In this document: piece by piece, positions 16,082 through 24,381 of the stretch | Numbering within the stretch: position 1 is the stretch's first letter | Layout: every line of letters begins with the position of its first letter | Assembly: GCF_012427845.1 (NCBI RefSeq) | Contig: NZ_CP038498.1 | Location: forward strand, 1,798,001-1,862,000 | Direction of reading: 5' to 3' | Source of the DNA: Pectobacterium punjabense | GTDB taxonomy: Bacteria > Pseudomonadota > Gammaproteobacteria > Enterobacterales > Enterobacteriaceae | Length of the DNA: 64,000 bases | Notes under the pieces: generated by a model | Seen by the model: only the letters and a program-made list of their open reading frames with translations | What the model was told of the DNA's origin: nothing | The model's database searches: none | Made by a program: the position numbers and the translations under genes

Positions 16082-16098
16082 TTGGCTCCTCTGACTGG
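16082..16098. other. Probable attachment-site core at the tRNA-Asn 3' end
   Basis: These 17 bases are the reverse complement of the tRNA 3' end (CCAGTCAGAGGAGCCAA), which I recall as the core used by the Yersinia/E. coli high-pathogenicity island at asn tRNA genes. The integrase gene next to it supports use as an att site. A second copy was not found in 1-14,600, so the far end probably lies left of the window. Confidence 0.55.
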
Positions 16099-16158
16099 AC
16101 TCGAACCAGTGACATACGGATTAACAGTCCGCCGTTCTACCGACTGAACTACAGAGGA
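16083..16158 (-). tRNA. tRNA-Asn (GTT anticodon)
   Basis: 76 bases on the minus strand start TCCTCTGTAGTTCAG and end CCAGTCAGAGGAGCCA with an encoded CCA. The acceptor arms TCCTCTG and CAGAGGA pair fully, the anticodon loop is CTGTTAA with GTT, and the T-arm has GTTCGAGTC. mtfA lies just upstream, as near the asn tRNA cluster in E. coli. The tRNA is intact despite the neighbouring integration. Confidence 0.97.
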
Positions 16159-16268
16159 ATCGTGTGAACGGGGCGCATGATATCCGCCACCTGCGGTGCT
16201 GTCAACGGCAAAATCAGCTTTATCGTTTGACTGTTTAGGCTATGTACAATTCGCCGTTTTTTTATGAG

Positions 16269-17066
16269 TTAGTAAATCGATGGGGCATGATAATTGGTGC
16301 TGTTTTGCCAGTTTTTTAGCCGAACGAGTGGATCTTGGCGATAGAATTTTTGGAAGCAGCGGTACAGATCTGGGAAGCGTTCTTCAAGAAGTTCGGGAGC
16401 GCTGAAGAAATATTCTGATAGTACGGCAAAACACTCTGCCGGATCGTGGACGGCGTAGGGGTCCATACTGGCGGCGTCTTCCCCAACCAGATCGATTTCT
16501 TCCTGTAAGGCATCCATTGCGCCGTGCAGATGTTGTTCCCAGGCAGCAATATCGCGCAGTGGAATCAGGGGAACGCCCGTTGCTTCACCGCTACTGCGAA
16601 TATCCAGCTTGTGGGCGACTTCATGAATGATGAGGTTGAAACCGGAAAGATCGAAAGAGTCTTGTACTTCCTGCCAGTTGAGGACAATCGGTCCCTGATC
16701 CCAGCTTTGCCCAGACTGTACCATTTTCCCCGTATGCACGAGTCCGATGTCGTCCTGCCACTCTTCTTCAACAATAAACGGGCCGGGGTAAACCAGAATT
16801 TCGTGGAAGCCATCCAGCGCATCCATTCCCAGTGACAACACCGGTAGGGAAAATAACAGGGCGATACGCTGCTGCATGATTTCCGTTAACGCCAGTTCCT
16901 GCAACGGAATCAAGCGCTTTTGCTTCAGAAACTGCTCGGCAAGAGTAACCAGTTGCCGAAGTTCTTCATCGCTTAAGGGCGCGAGAAGTGGGATGGAAAT
17001 CGCAGCTTGCCAGTGTTCAAGCGTCTGCACCTGAGGTTGAGTGTTTTTCCACGGCCATTTAATCAT
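16269..17066 (-). CDS. mtfA: MtfA, zinc peptidase and Mlc-titration factor
   Basis: A 265-residue protein matching MtfA (YeeI) along its length. The gluzincin motif HEVAHKLD (148-155) gives the metal ligands H148 and H152 and catalytic E149; a downstream glutamate-containing segment ([18 protein letters not shown]) supplies the third ligand and the helix typical of the family. MtfA binds and inactivates the glucose repressor Mlc (DgsA), thereby raising ptsG expression, and has aminopeptidase activity. It is a single gene, cytoplasmic, just upstream of tRNA-Asn. Synteny with E. coli (mtfA near asn and ser tRNAs) supports the call. Confidence 0.93.
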   Translation of the reverse strand: MIKWPWKNTQPQVQTLEHWQAAISIPLLAPLSDEELRQLVTLAEQFLKQKRLIPLQELALTEIMQQRIALLFSLPVLSLGMDALDGFHEILVYPGPFIVEEEWQDDIGLVHTGKMVQSGQSWDQGPIVLNWQEVQDSFDLSGFNLIIHEVAHKLDIRSSGEATGVPLIPLRDIAAWEQHLHGAMDALQEEIDLVGEDAASMDPYAVHDPAECFAVLSEYFFSAPELLEERFPDLYRCFQKFYRQDPLVRLKNWQNSTNYHAPSIY

Positions 17067-17176
17067 TGTTATTGCTCGTTAAGTCGTCACTTGAATTTAA
17101 AGGCGAGGGCGTGTGTTGTTAAAATAACATCGCTGTAAAATGCCGTAAAAGCGGGCATCATGGCAACTATTTAAAC

Positions 17177-17262
17177 GGAGAGATGCTGGAGCGGCTGAAC
17201 GAACCCGTCTCGAAAACTGGAGTAGGGCAACGCTACCGGGGAGAATCCCCCTCTCTCCACCA
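17177..17262 (+). pseudogene. Decayed tRNA-Ser (CGA)
   Basis: 86 bases starting GGAGAGATG and ending CTCTCTCCACCA resemble enterobacterial tRNA-Ser(CGA): intact acceptor arm, CTCGAAA anticodon loop, serine-type long variable arm (AGTAGGGCAACGCTACC) and encoded CCA. However, the T-arm reads GGGGAGAATCCCC, so the 7-base loop and the universal GTTC are missing. The anticodon stem CCCGT/ACTGG has a C-T mismatch in the middle, and the D-stem CTG/CGA is weakened. In E. coli the equivalent gene is dispensable because tRNA-Ser(UGA) reads UCG. I call it a pseudo-tRNA; an assembly error is the main alternative. Confidence 0.7.
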
Positions 17263-17319
17263 CTATTCAAACACTTAGCACGCGTTTAGTCTGTGACGCT
17301 TTCCACACTTGGTAGCGGC

Positions 17320-17706
17320 TTAAAGCGGGCAGCTCAAATCCCCTTCTTTACAACGTAGCATGCTTTTGAATTCTTTTACGCGTGCGGCGGTTTTCTGCGT
17401 CAGGCACTGGGAATACAGCATGCCATGCACCGATCCCCCTGTTGTCGGGAAGGTCTGAAACTCACAGTCAGCATCGCGATAGGTAATCCATTTTCTCTGG
17501 GCTGACTTGAGCAGTGTCTTGTGTTCTTCAATAATTGTCCGTTTTACGACATCTTGATAAAGCTTATTAAGCTCATCATCCACTTTTTTATACGCCCGAT
17601 CCGCGCATTGATTCATATCGAGCTGCGTGTTGGCGCTATTACAGTCCAAAGCCGCAGCTTGTACCGTGGGCAGTAAAAAAAAACATACAATGGCTAATTT
17701 TTTCAT
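17320..17706 (-). CDS. Secreted DUF1311 (LprI-like) protein
   Basis: A 128-residue protein with a clear signal peptide (MKKLAIVCFFLLPTVQAAA, cleavage near 19). The mature part has the DUF1311/LprI pattern: CNSANTQLDMNQCADRAYKKVDDELNKLY, a helix with R..W..YRDADCEF, and four or more cysteines expected to form disulfides in the periplasm. Members of this family include lysozyme inhibitors, but most are uncharacterised. It is transcribed alone on the minus strand, with the tRNA-Ser remnant downstream. The role in this organism is unknown. Confidence 0.85.
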   Translation of the reverse strand: MKKLAIVCFFLLPTVQAAALDCNSANTQLDMNQCADRAYKKVDDELNKLYQDVVKRTIIEEHKTLLKSAQRKWITYRDADCEFQTFPTTGGSVHGMLYSQCLTQKTAARVKEFKSMLRCKEGDLSCPL

Positions 17707-18090
17707 TATTTATCCTCTGTAAGCAGATGCTACGTGGTTTTTTTAGACAAACGCGCTTATCGAAAGAGCGCCTCTCAGCTCATGTGTATACTTTCCGGCA
17801 TACCGCGTCGTCATTTTTTTTCTGGGAGCGTACCCTCGTCAGGGCCTTGCAACCTGATCATCGTAGTCCCGTAGCGTCACTGAACCACCGAATAACTGTT
17901 TCATCCTGTACATCGCTGCGTATTATACGATCCATCTGCTGCCGTAGAGTATAAGCACAAATATCATGGCGATTTTGAAGGAGAACGGTGGCTTAAATTG
18001 AGTTTTTTGGATTTGTTAAAGTCAGATTCACATTGTTAAATCTGACTTTAGTCATCCTTATCAGGAGGTAAATACTCTCACTTTTGAGCG
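17707..18090. other. Intergenic region without a convincing gene
   Basis: A 75-codon plus-strand frame at 17727 has no family features and is taken as chance. The only structure seen is the hairpin at 18017-18050. Confidence 0.5.
18017..18050 (-). terminator. Hairpin, probable terminator of the 473-residue gene
   Basis: TAAAGTCAGATT (18017-18028) and AATCTGACTTTA (18039-18050) form a perfect 12-base stem with a 10-base loop, about 40 bases beyond the stop of the minus-strand gene. No long T-tract follows on the minus strand, so termination efficiency is uncertain. Confidence 0.55.
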
Positions 18091-19512
18091 TTATTTCACA
18101 ATAACATTGCGGAAAGTAAAGCGCTGTTTCTTACCTGATTCTTGGTAACCGATACGCACGAATATGCCTAAATCTTCGATATAGGCATAATCACTGCTCA
18201 TTGGTACGCCATCTCCACGGTTATCTGTACAAATGATTTCAAGATAGCGTCCTGTGAACGCTGAACTAATATCTTTAGCATCGGACCATTTTTTATCAGC
18301 TCGACACTGCTGACTAGTGGTTTTTTTGTCGCTACCCATGCTTTCCCATTGATATTCAGCCCCTTCTTTTGGGGGAATGGAAAATGTATTTTTGAGCGTT
18401 TTACTGATAGTCGGTGATGTAGAAATGGAGTCCCATTTTTTAAATTCTACTATATTAAATAAACGCTGATGCTGTGAATAAAATTGAACATCACCAAGCG
18501 TTAATTTATCCAGAGTCAATGTTGTCCCATCAGGTTGACGATCGATCACCGTTACTGAATGCATGCTGACACTCATTTCTTTTTCATTGGGTGATTCCTG
18601 ACTATAAACCAACTGCTGGAAAGTAGGGAGCTGGTGTGTGTTGACTAACGCTTCCTCAACCACATTCGCTACTTCTTTGGTAAGGGGGGAGCTTTGCAGG
18701 TATGAAGGGTCATTCTGTTCAAAATTGGGTAAAATTAGCTGATCATCGGCAGGTTTTTTTTCGCGAAGTAGTAAGGCTTCAGAGCTTTTAAATTGATTAA
18801 TATCGCGAATGGCACAAAGTTTTTTTGCTATTTCAACCTTTTCTGGAACGAGGTCGGTGAAATTAGCATCTGTCGTAGCCATGTGATCTGTAATATTTCC
18901 TTGGTTATCTATGGAATAACTACTTATCTCTTTACCTTGATTGTTTTTACAGTTCAGAATCATATCCTGAATCTTTATAGAATATGGCGCGGCATATTCT
19001 TTGTCTTTATAGGTTAAGGCATAATCGGTTGCCAAACGTATTTTAAGTATTTCACCTTCGCGCTTACTCTTATTAACGTCAAAAAAATATTGATCTTTTT
19101 GGTCATTTTTAAGGGGAAGCGCGGCCCATTTCGGGGCTGAAATAGCTTGCTGGCAGGCATCCAATTCGGGCTTTGTCTTGAGCAAACTGTCTTCATCGGG
19201 TTCAAAAGGTACGCCTGGAATGTAACGGAGGATTGAGTTTGCGCCATAGACTCGAATATCAGATCTGGTAGACGCTTTAATTGTAGAGAATAACAGCGTC
19301 TTTTTATCCGTCGCGCAGTCCACATTTAACCATAATTCGTTCACTTCCCCCGTGTACATTGCCATGCGGTAAAGCACATTAATGCTCTTTCCGACCTGAA
19401 CAGTGCTATCGGGAATCCAGTCTATGCTTTTGAACATCTCTTGTGGTGAGGGGAGGGAGAAAGCTGAGGAAGATAGCATCAGCCCTACTGAAAATAGGGT
19501 TAACTTATTCAT
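18091..19512 (-). CDS. Exported protein of unknown function (473 residues)
   Basis: Started at ATG 19512 (MNKLTLFSVGLMLSSSAFS) because AAGGAAT lies ten bases upstream and a signal peptide follows directly; an 11-residue longer frame exists to 19545. Cleavage is likely after SAFS at about residue 19. The mature protein has two halves of mixed β-structure with scattered cysteines (LNVDCATDK, MILNCKNN, KKLCAIRD, QQCRADK, LEIICTDN) that could pair in the periplasm. There is no lipobox or anchor. It stands alone with its own terminator. The family is not recognised. The periplasmic location is inferred from the signal peptide. Confidence 0.7.
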   Translation of the reverse strand: MNKLTLFSVGLMLSSSAFSLPSPQEMFKSIDWIPDSTVQVGKSINVLYRMAMYTGEVNELWLNVDCATDKKTLLFSTIKASTRSDIRVYGANSILRYIPGVPFEPDEDSLLKTKPELDACQQAISAPKWAALPLKNDQKDQYFFDVNKSKREGEILKIRLATDYALTYKDKEYAAPYSIKIQDMILNCKNNQGKEISSYSIDNQGNITDHMATTDANFTDLVPEKVEIAKKLCAIRDINQFKSSEALLLREKKPADDQLILPNFEQNDPSYLQSSPLTKEVANVVEEALVNTHQLPTFQQLVYSQESPNEKEMSVSMHSVTVIDRQPDGTTLTLDKLTLGDVQFYSQHQRLFNIVEFKKWDSISTSPTISKTLKNTFSIPPKEGAEYQWESMGSDKKTTSQQCRADKKWSDAKDISSAFTGRYLEIICTDNRGDGVPMSSDYAYIEDLGIFVRIGYQESGKKQRFTFRNVIVK

Positions 19513-19871
19513 TTTCAATTCCTTTTCAATAGTACATAAACGCAAAGATGTTACCTGAAGAGTAAATTTAAAAGCCAGTTATTCATCTACTTCACAGTAA
19601 TATGTCCAATTTCAGGGGGACATACGTTGAGTAAGGAAGGCACTTTTGCGAAGGCTCGTTTCATTTGCCCAAACAAGTACAATAAAAGGTACGAGCAGGG
19701 TCCATTTCCTTTTTTTTATCGCTTAAAACTTGAGCAAATTGAGGTTTGCCGCACTATTCCACCAATCGGATAGGGATATCTTTATCGAAAGTCTTATACT
19801 GGGCGTGTTGATATACCGTTTGCTCGGATGAATTGAATATTTACAACGACTGAAAGGGAATAAGGAAAAAG
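19513..19871. other. Divergent intergenic region
   Basis: It holds the promoters of the two divergent unknown genes. No palindrome or known operator was recognised. A purine-rich AAGGGAATAAGGAAAAAG lies directly before the ATG at 19872 and supports that start. Confidence 0.4.
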
Positions 19872-20351
19872 ATGAAAATTGGAACGGGAGAACACGGCCT
19901 TTTGGCTCATCGTGCTTCGAGCGCTAACTCGGCAGTTCAGACTGGTAATCAAACCTCGTTTGCAGCCATTTTAGCGGGAAAAACGCAGGAAGCGAGTATA
20001 AACCGCACTTCTGGCTCTATTTCTGAGGTTAAGAAATACGATTTTACGAATATGACGCCACAAGAGTTGAATGAAACTGTAAACAGCCTGATTCGAAACG
20101 GGCAAATGGACCTCGATGAATCGTCATCACTGTTGGGTTTCATGGCTCCTACCGCGTTGTCTAAAGTCGTTTATGACGGCACCGCACCCGCTTCACCACG
20201 TCAGCCTATGAACGTGTTCTCCAAAATTCAGGAAGGTATTGATGGGGCATTATCGCGTAATGAAAAGGCGAGTGCAGAAGGTTTGCAACGAGCTGCCGAT
20301 GCCTTGCTTCGTTTTCAGGATAAAGTTGTAAAGGTGACTAGCTTCGCGTAA
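19872..20351 (+). CDS. Protein of unknown function (159 residues)
   Basis: Good ribosome-binding site and ATG at 19872. The first 60 residues are Ser, Ala, Thr and Gln-rich and probably disordered, as in secreted or export-chaperoned proteins. Residues 60-159 are helical, with NMTPQELNETVNSLIRNGQMDLDESSSLLGF and a C-terminal amphipathic ALSRNEKASAEGLQRAADALLRFQ. No Sec signal peptide. A flagellar or type III-type N-terminus is conceivable but nothing here proves it. A monocistronic gene followed by the hairpin repeat element. Confidence 0.65.
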   Translation: MKIGTGEHGLLAHRASSANSAVQTGNQTSFAAILAGKTQEASINRTSGSISEVKKYDFTNMTPQELNETVNSLIRNGQMDLDESSSLLGFMAPTALSKVVYDGTAPASPRQPMNVFSKIQEGIDGALSRNEKASAEGLQRAADALLRFQDKVVKVTSFA

Positions 20352-20390
20352 TGAAAAGGCCAAGCGTATCCTGTTGATTCTGTTTGTTAT

Positions 20391-20733
20391 ACCCGTCATA
20401 CTTCAAGTTGCATGTGCGTTAGCCGCATTACTCGGCACACTTGCGTGTACCTCGCCCCGTTGGGGCCGCTGCAAGCAGCGTTCAAACCTGCCTCTGGCAG
20501 GTTTGTCAGTCACCCGAATCACATACCTGAGTAAGCTCATCGGGATGAAATGAGAGACATCCTGTCTCTCACCTGAGGCCAGCCGTTGGCTGGTCAAATT
20601 CGTTCCCGACGAATTTGTCCTTCTCTTGCCGCGTTACGATGCTCATGGCTGAGCATCGCCCTAACGGGCTAACGCTTCGCGTTGTTCAAAACGTTAACGT
20701 TTTGTCCTGAAACTAGAATTATTTAGGGTATAT
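20391..20733. repeat. Intergenic repeat composed of consecutive short hairpins
   Basis: The unit is bounded by inverted TATACCC / GGGTATA ends (starting near 20391 and ending near 20733). Inside, at least ten short perfect or near-perfect stems follow each other: 20455-20465, 20467-20480, 20484-20504, 20551-20571, 20579-20593, 20595-20617, 20637-20658, 20658-20669, 20671-20683 and 20687-20704 (an 18-base perfect palindrome). Loops are mainly 2-5 bases. There is no open frame of coding character. It looks like a dispersed, non-autonomous enterobacterial repeat; the palindromes repeat within short spacing in a way that single REP or ERIC units do not. Confidence 0.75.
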
Positions 20734-20871
20734 ACAGAATGCCGTGTTGCTGCGTGAAATACGCCCTTTCCTTTTCTCTGCGAAGATTAGTCTCAATTAT
20801 TTCGACAAGTGCTGACAAATCCCGAATGCTGAACTATTTTCATAAGTAATTATCACGTTACGGAGGTTGAT

Positions 20872-21039
20872 ATGGGATTTTGGCGCATTGTTCTGACTAT
20901 TCTTCTACCACCGTTGGGCGTGTTATTGGGGAAAGGGATTGGTGGGGCGTTCATTCTGAATATTATTCTGACGTTGCTGGGCTATTTTCCTGGCTTGGTG
21001 CATGCGTTTTGGGTGCAGACAAAAGACGATGGAATTTAA
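20872..21039 (+). CDS. yqaE: YqaE-type small membrane protein (PMP3 family)
   Basis: A 55-residue protein from ATG 20872 with GGAGG upstream. The sequence is almost wholly two transmembrane segments (IVLTILLPPLGVLLGKG and AFILNIILTLLGYFPGLVHAFWV), with the PPLGV and GYFPG...HA motifs of the Pmp3/YqaE stress-associated family. In E. coli YqaE (52 residues) is nearly identical in layout. A terminator lies 35 bases downstream. Confidence 0.93.
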   Translation: MGFWRIVLTILLPPLGVLLGKGIGGAFILNIILTLLGYFPGLVHAFWVQTKDDGI

Positions 21040-21073
21040 TGGCTAAAAAAGCCTAACGACGATCGTAATGAAA

Positions 21074-21108
21074 TAATGGGGAGGCAAGGTGCCTCCCCAT
21101 TATTTTTT
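21074..21108. terminator. Strong terminator between yqaE and the diguanylate cyclase gene
   Basis: AATGGGGAGGCA (21075-21086) pairs perfectly with TGCCTCCCCATT (21090-21101), loop AGG, then six T residues on the plus strand. It can serve both the plus-strand yqaE and the convergent minus-strand gene. Confidence 0.9.
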
Positions 21109-21136
21109 AAAACAGTAAATCGATAATCGAGTCATG

Positions 21137-22609
21137 TTACTCTGCGCGCACTACCTGATTACGCCCTTGCTGTTTGGCTTGATAAAGCGCGATATCGGCG
21201 CGGTTTATCAGCATACTGAGCGTCTCGCCTGCCCGATATTCCGCGACACCGCAGCTGACCGTCACCTGAATGGCTCCTTCACGGTAGGGAAGGTGCGTTA
21301 TTTCTATATTCTGGCGTAGTGCCTCGGCGCGTTGTTGTGCGGCGTTGATATCGCAATCGTCGAGTAGAATGACGAACTCTTCACCTCCCCAACGGCAGGG
21401 CTGATCGCTGGAGCGGGTATTCGCTGACAAGAGTGCAGAAATTTCTTGTAAAACCAAATCCCCAACGTTGTGGCCGTACTTGTCATTGATTTTCTTGAAG
21501 TGGTCAATATCAATGAGAAGAATGGAAAGTGATTTGTGTTGTAAGGCATTTTTCGTTCCGAGACGACGGAATAAATAATCAAATGCCTGACGGTTCATGA
21601 GGCCCGTTAATTTATCCGTGGTCGCCATTTGTTCCAGACGACGTTGATAGCCACCAATGGTCAGCCACAGCAGAAATAAGAAAAGGACGCTGACGAACGT
21701 ACTGATACCCAGGTTTTTTAGCAGCGTGGCGAATAGTCGCTTTTCACTGGGGTGGCTAGTTTGTTCTACCATCAAATACCAACCGAATTCAGGGATGAGC
21801 CGGGTATTAAGGAAAATATGCTTCCCGTCTGATTGATACTCATAAGCGCCACCGGGAGCCGTTAGGATCGTGGTAGCAATATTGCCTAGCCCCGGCTGCT
21901 GCTGAATCTTTAGCGGTCGACTATAGCTTTCTCCATGTAAGGTAATGTTGCCTTCCTTATCAATGAAATAGATTGTGCGGTTATAGCGTTGCTCATATTT
22001 TTCAAGGAGGTGTTTAACGCGTTCAACGGGAATACCTACGCCGGTAATACCGATGAAATTGCCTTCATAGTCCACGACTTTGTGATTAATAAGAATATCC
22101 AGGCGTGTGTGATTCTCAGGATCGAATGAGATATCGATGGCATAAGGCATCTCGTCCGATAGCGTTCGGTGCTGGAAATACCATTGATCGTCTGGCGAAT
22201 TCTCTGAAACGGTTTTCAGGATGCGCTGCTGATCGTAGTAACGTTTGGTTTTATCCGAAATGAAGAACGAAAATACGGTATCGAAGCGACGATCGATTTC
22301 TCGCAGGTAGCGAAACATGGCCTGCGGATCGCTTTCATCCTTCAGCACCCAGTCGCGTAAAAAGGTATCGTGTGCCATCAGCGACGAAATAAAGATAGGT
22401 TTTAGCAAATCTTGTTGGATTTCCGAATAGACGTTATCACTGGTTAGCGGCAGGGTATTTTCTTCGATTTCTTCTTCCAGCGATTCCTTAGCCACTTCAT
22501 AACTGGTCCAACTGATAACGAGAAAGGCGGCGAGCAGCATGGAGCCGAGTATTATGATTGCGCGTGTTTTGTCCAGCCAGCGTGCATTATTAATGAATCC
22601 AGTCTGCAA
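21137..22609 (-). CDS. Membrane diguanylate cyclase with periplasmic dCache-type sensor
   Basis: A 490-residue protein. One transmembrane helix at about 16-36, then a periplasmic sensor domain (40-295) of dCache type (FFISDKTKRYY..., YEGNFIGITGVGIPVERV), a second helix at about 300-320, then a GGDEF domain (325-490). GGEEF (408-412) is intact and an inhibitory I-site R399-x-x-D402 lies five residues before it, so feedback control by c-di-GMP is expected. The catalytic aspartates of LLIDIDHFKKIND are present. Function: makes c-di-GMP from two GTP in response to an extracellular signal; no EAL domain is fused. Single gene, terminator shared with yqaE. Confidence 0.93.
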   Translation of the reverse strand: MQTGFINNARWLDKTRAIIILGSMLLAAFLVISWTSYEVAKESLEEEIEENTLPLTSDNVYSEIQQDLLKPIFISSLMAHDTFLRDWVLKDESDPQAMFRYLREIDRRFDTVFSFFISDKTKRYYDQQRILKTVSENSPDDQWYFQHRTLSDEMPYAIDISFDPENHTRLDILINHKVVDYEGNFIGITGVGIPVERVKHLLEKYEQRYNRTIYFIDKEGNITLHGESYSRPLKIQQQPGLGNIATTILTAPGGAYEYQSDGKHIFLNTRLIPEFGWYLMVEQTSHPSEKRLFATLLKNLGISTFVSVLFLFLLWLTIGGYQRRLEQMATTDKLTGLMNRQAFDYLFRRLGTKNALQHKSLSILLIDIDHFKKINDKYGHNVGDLVLQEISALLSANTRSSDQPCRWGGEEFVILLDDCDINAAQQRAEALRQNIEITHLPYREGAIQVTVSCGVAEYRAGETLSMLINRADIALYQAKQQGRNQVVRAE

Positions 22610-22920
22610 AATAATCTCCCCAGAGAATCATTTATGAGGTAGGTTAATAAACCTCTATTTTCACCTAAAAATTGTGGTGCAACATTTTACTGGAATGACG
22701 GTGTAGCACAATTGGACGAGTGAATCGCTGACGCATAGCGTTCAGTATAGTGGTTACATTATGGAAGTATTAGAGCAGATTGCTGGAACGCAATGTTTTG
22801 TATTAAGAACGTGTGAACGTCTTCCTGTCGGCTTACTTATTCCTTTCGCGTTTTCAAAACGCGTAAACAAACAGGACACCATGCGGTGCCCTGTTTGTTT
22901 ATAAGCGGTGATTCAGCGGA
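22610..22920. other. Intergenic region between the cyclase and nitroreductase genes
   Basis: It holds the promoter of the cyclase gene and the terminator at 22864-22901. No open frame of interest. Confidence 0.5.
22864..22901 (-). terminator. Terminator of the nitroreductase gene
   Basis: TAAACAAACAGG pairs with CCTGTTTGTTTA, one internal mismatch, then CACC with GGTG around a short loop. It is 20 bases past the gene's stop on the minus strand. Confidence 0.8.
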
Positions 22921-23520
22921 TTACTTAAATACGCGAAAACGCTCTTCAAAGGCGATATAGGTTTTCTCACCAGCGGGTTGCTCAACGGAACCGAATGGCA
23001 TTTGGGCACGCAGCTTCCAGCTGGCGGGCAGGCTCCACTGCGCCTTGACGTCATTGTCGATCAACGGGTTGTAGTGTTGGAGTGAGGCACCGATTTTTTC
23101 CTGCGCCAGCGTGGACCACACGGCGAACTGAGCGATACCGGTTGAATGTTCAGACCAGACCGGGAAGTTGTCGGCATAAAGCGCAAATTTTTCCTGTAGC
23201 GCTTCAATCACTGCGGTGTCTTCAAAGAACAGGACGGTTCCCGCACCGGCAGCAAAGGAGGCCAGTTTGCTTTCTGTTGGGGCAAACGCATCCGCAGGCA
23301 CAATTTTTTTCAGTTGCTGTTTAACAATATCCCACAGCTTGTGGTGTTGCTCACCAAACAGAATGACAACGCGAGAGCTTTGTGAATTAAAAGAGGAGGG
23401 GCTTTCATTAACGGCTTCGGTAATGAGCGCGGTAACCTGATCTTCTGATATCGGTAGTTTATTGCCGATGGCATAGATTGAACGACGGGCCTTGATTGAC
23501 TGCAAAAAAGCATTACTCAT
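22921..23520 (-). CDS. Nitroreductase family FMN oxidoreductase
   Basis: A 199-residue protein. SIKARRSIYAIGNKLPIS at the start is the family's FMN-binding R-R-S-x-Y segment; ESPSSFNSQSSRVVILFG gives the second flavin contact, and the C-terminal KTYIAFEERFRVFK is typical of the NfsB/oxygen-insensitive or HBN1-like fungal and bacterial group. These flavoproteins reduce nitro- or quinone compounds with NAD(P)H. Substrate cannot be determined. It is a single gene with its own terminator and a GGAACACACC-type leader before ATG 23520. Confidence 0.85.
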   Translation of the reverse strand: MSNAFLQSIKARRSIYAIGNKLPISEDQVTALITEAVNESPSSFNSQSSRVVILFGEQHHKLWDIVKQQLKKIVPADAFAPTESKLASFAAGAGTVLFFEDTAVIEALQEKFALYADNFPVWSEHSTGIAQFAVWSTLAQEKIGASLQHYNPLIDNDVKAQWSLPASWKLRAQMPFGSVEQPAGEKTYIAFEERFRVFK

Positions 23521-23626
23521 GGTGTGTTCCTCAGTTTACGTGATGACTAACCTTTACACTGTGTCACTGATCTTTCCTGTGTTCAATGGCTTATCGTGCC
23601 GGATAAGCATCTTTTCCGGCTTCGCG

Positions 23627-24379
23627 TTAGCCACCGCAGACTTCACAGTGTGGGTTTTTCGGCAGCGTTATTTCACGAAATTGCAGCGTCATTGCATCGA
23701 ACATCAGCAAACGCCCGGTAGTCAGCTTGCCATAGCCTGTGAGCAACTTAATGGCCTCCAGCGCCTGCAAACTTCCGATAGTGCCCACCAGCGGCGACAT
23801 CACACCGGCTTCGACACACGTTAGCGCATTGGCACCGAACAGACGACTGAGGCAATGGTAGCAAGGTTCATCGGGCTGGTAGGTAAAGACGCTGATTTGG
23901 CCTTCCATCCGAATCGCGGCACCGGAGATCAGCGGTTTTTTGAGCTGAAAGCCAATGCGGTTTAGGCGATCGCGGATGGTGACATTGTCGGTACAGTCCA
24001 ACACGGCATCATGCTTGTTGATCAGTTCTTTCAAGGCCTCGTCATTGAGATCGCCATCAACGGCATCAAGTGAAAGATGCGGATTCATGTCGGATAACGT
24101 CAGACGCGCTGATTCGACTTTTGCCATCCCGATACGGGTATCGCGGTGCAGAACCTGACGTTGCAGGTTAGACAGTGAGACGGTATCAAAATCCAGCAGC
24201 GTCAAATGACCGACGCCCGCCGCAGCCAGGTACTGCGTGGCGGCACAGCCCAATCCACCCAAACCGACAATCAACAGGCGTGAAGCCTTGAGCTTTTCCT
24301 GTCCGTCAAAATCAAAGCCGCGCAGTACAATCTGTCGATTGTAGCGCAGCATTTCTTCATCGCTCAGTTCCGGCAACAT
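23627..24379 (-). CDS. moeB: MoeB, molybdopterin-synthase adenylyltransferase
   Basis: 250 residues from ATG 24379, chosen over an upstream in-frame start because it lies two bases after the moeA stop and gives the usual N-terminus (MLPELSDEEMLRYNRQIVL). The ATP-binding loop GLGGLGCAA, the adenylation aspartate region (DCTDNVTIRDRLN), and the zinc pair CYHC...CEVC near the end are all present. MoeB adenylates the C-terminal glycine of MoaD (encoded at 50904) before sulfur transfer in molybdopterin synthesis. Cytoplasmic. Operon with moeA. Confidence 0.96.
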   Translation of the reverse strand: MLPELSDEEMLRYNRQIVLRGFDFDGQEKLKASRLLIVGLGGLGCAATQYLAAAGVGHLTLLDFDTVSLSNLQRQVLHRDTRIGMAKVESARLTLSDMNPHLSLDAVDGDLNDEALKELINKHDAVLDCTDNVTIRDRLNRIGFQLKKPLISGAAIRMEGQISVFTYQPDEPCYHCLSRLFGANALTCVEAGVMSPLVGTIGSLQALEAIKLLTGYGKLTTGRLLMFDAMTLQFREITLPKNPHCEVCGG

Positions 24380-24381
24380 AC

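Noticed and set aside
17727..17954. A 75-codon plus-strand gene downstream of the DUF1311 promoter
   Set aside because: It is rich in Arg, Ser and Cys with no hydrophobic or structured pattern and has no ribosome-binding site.
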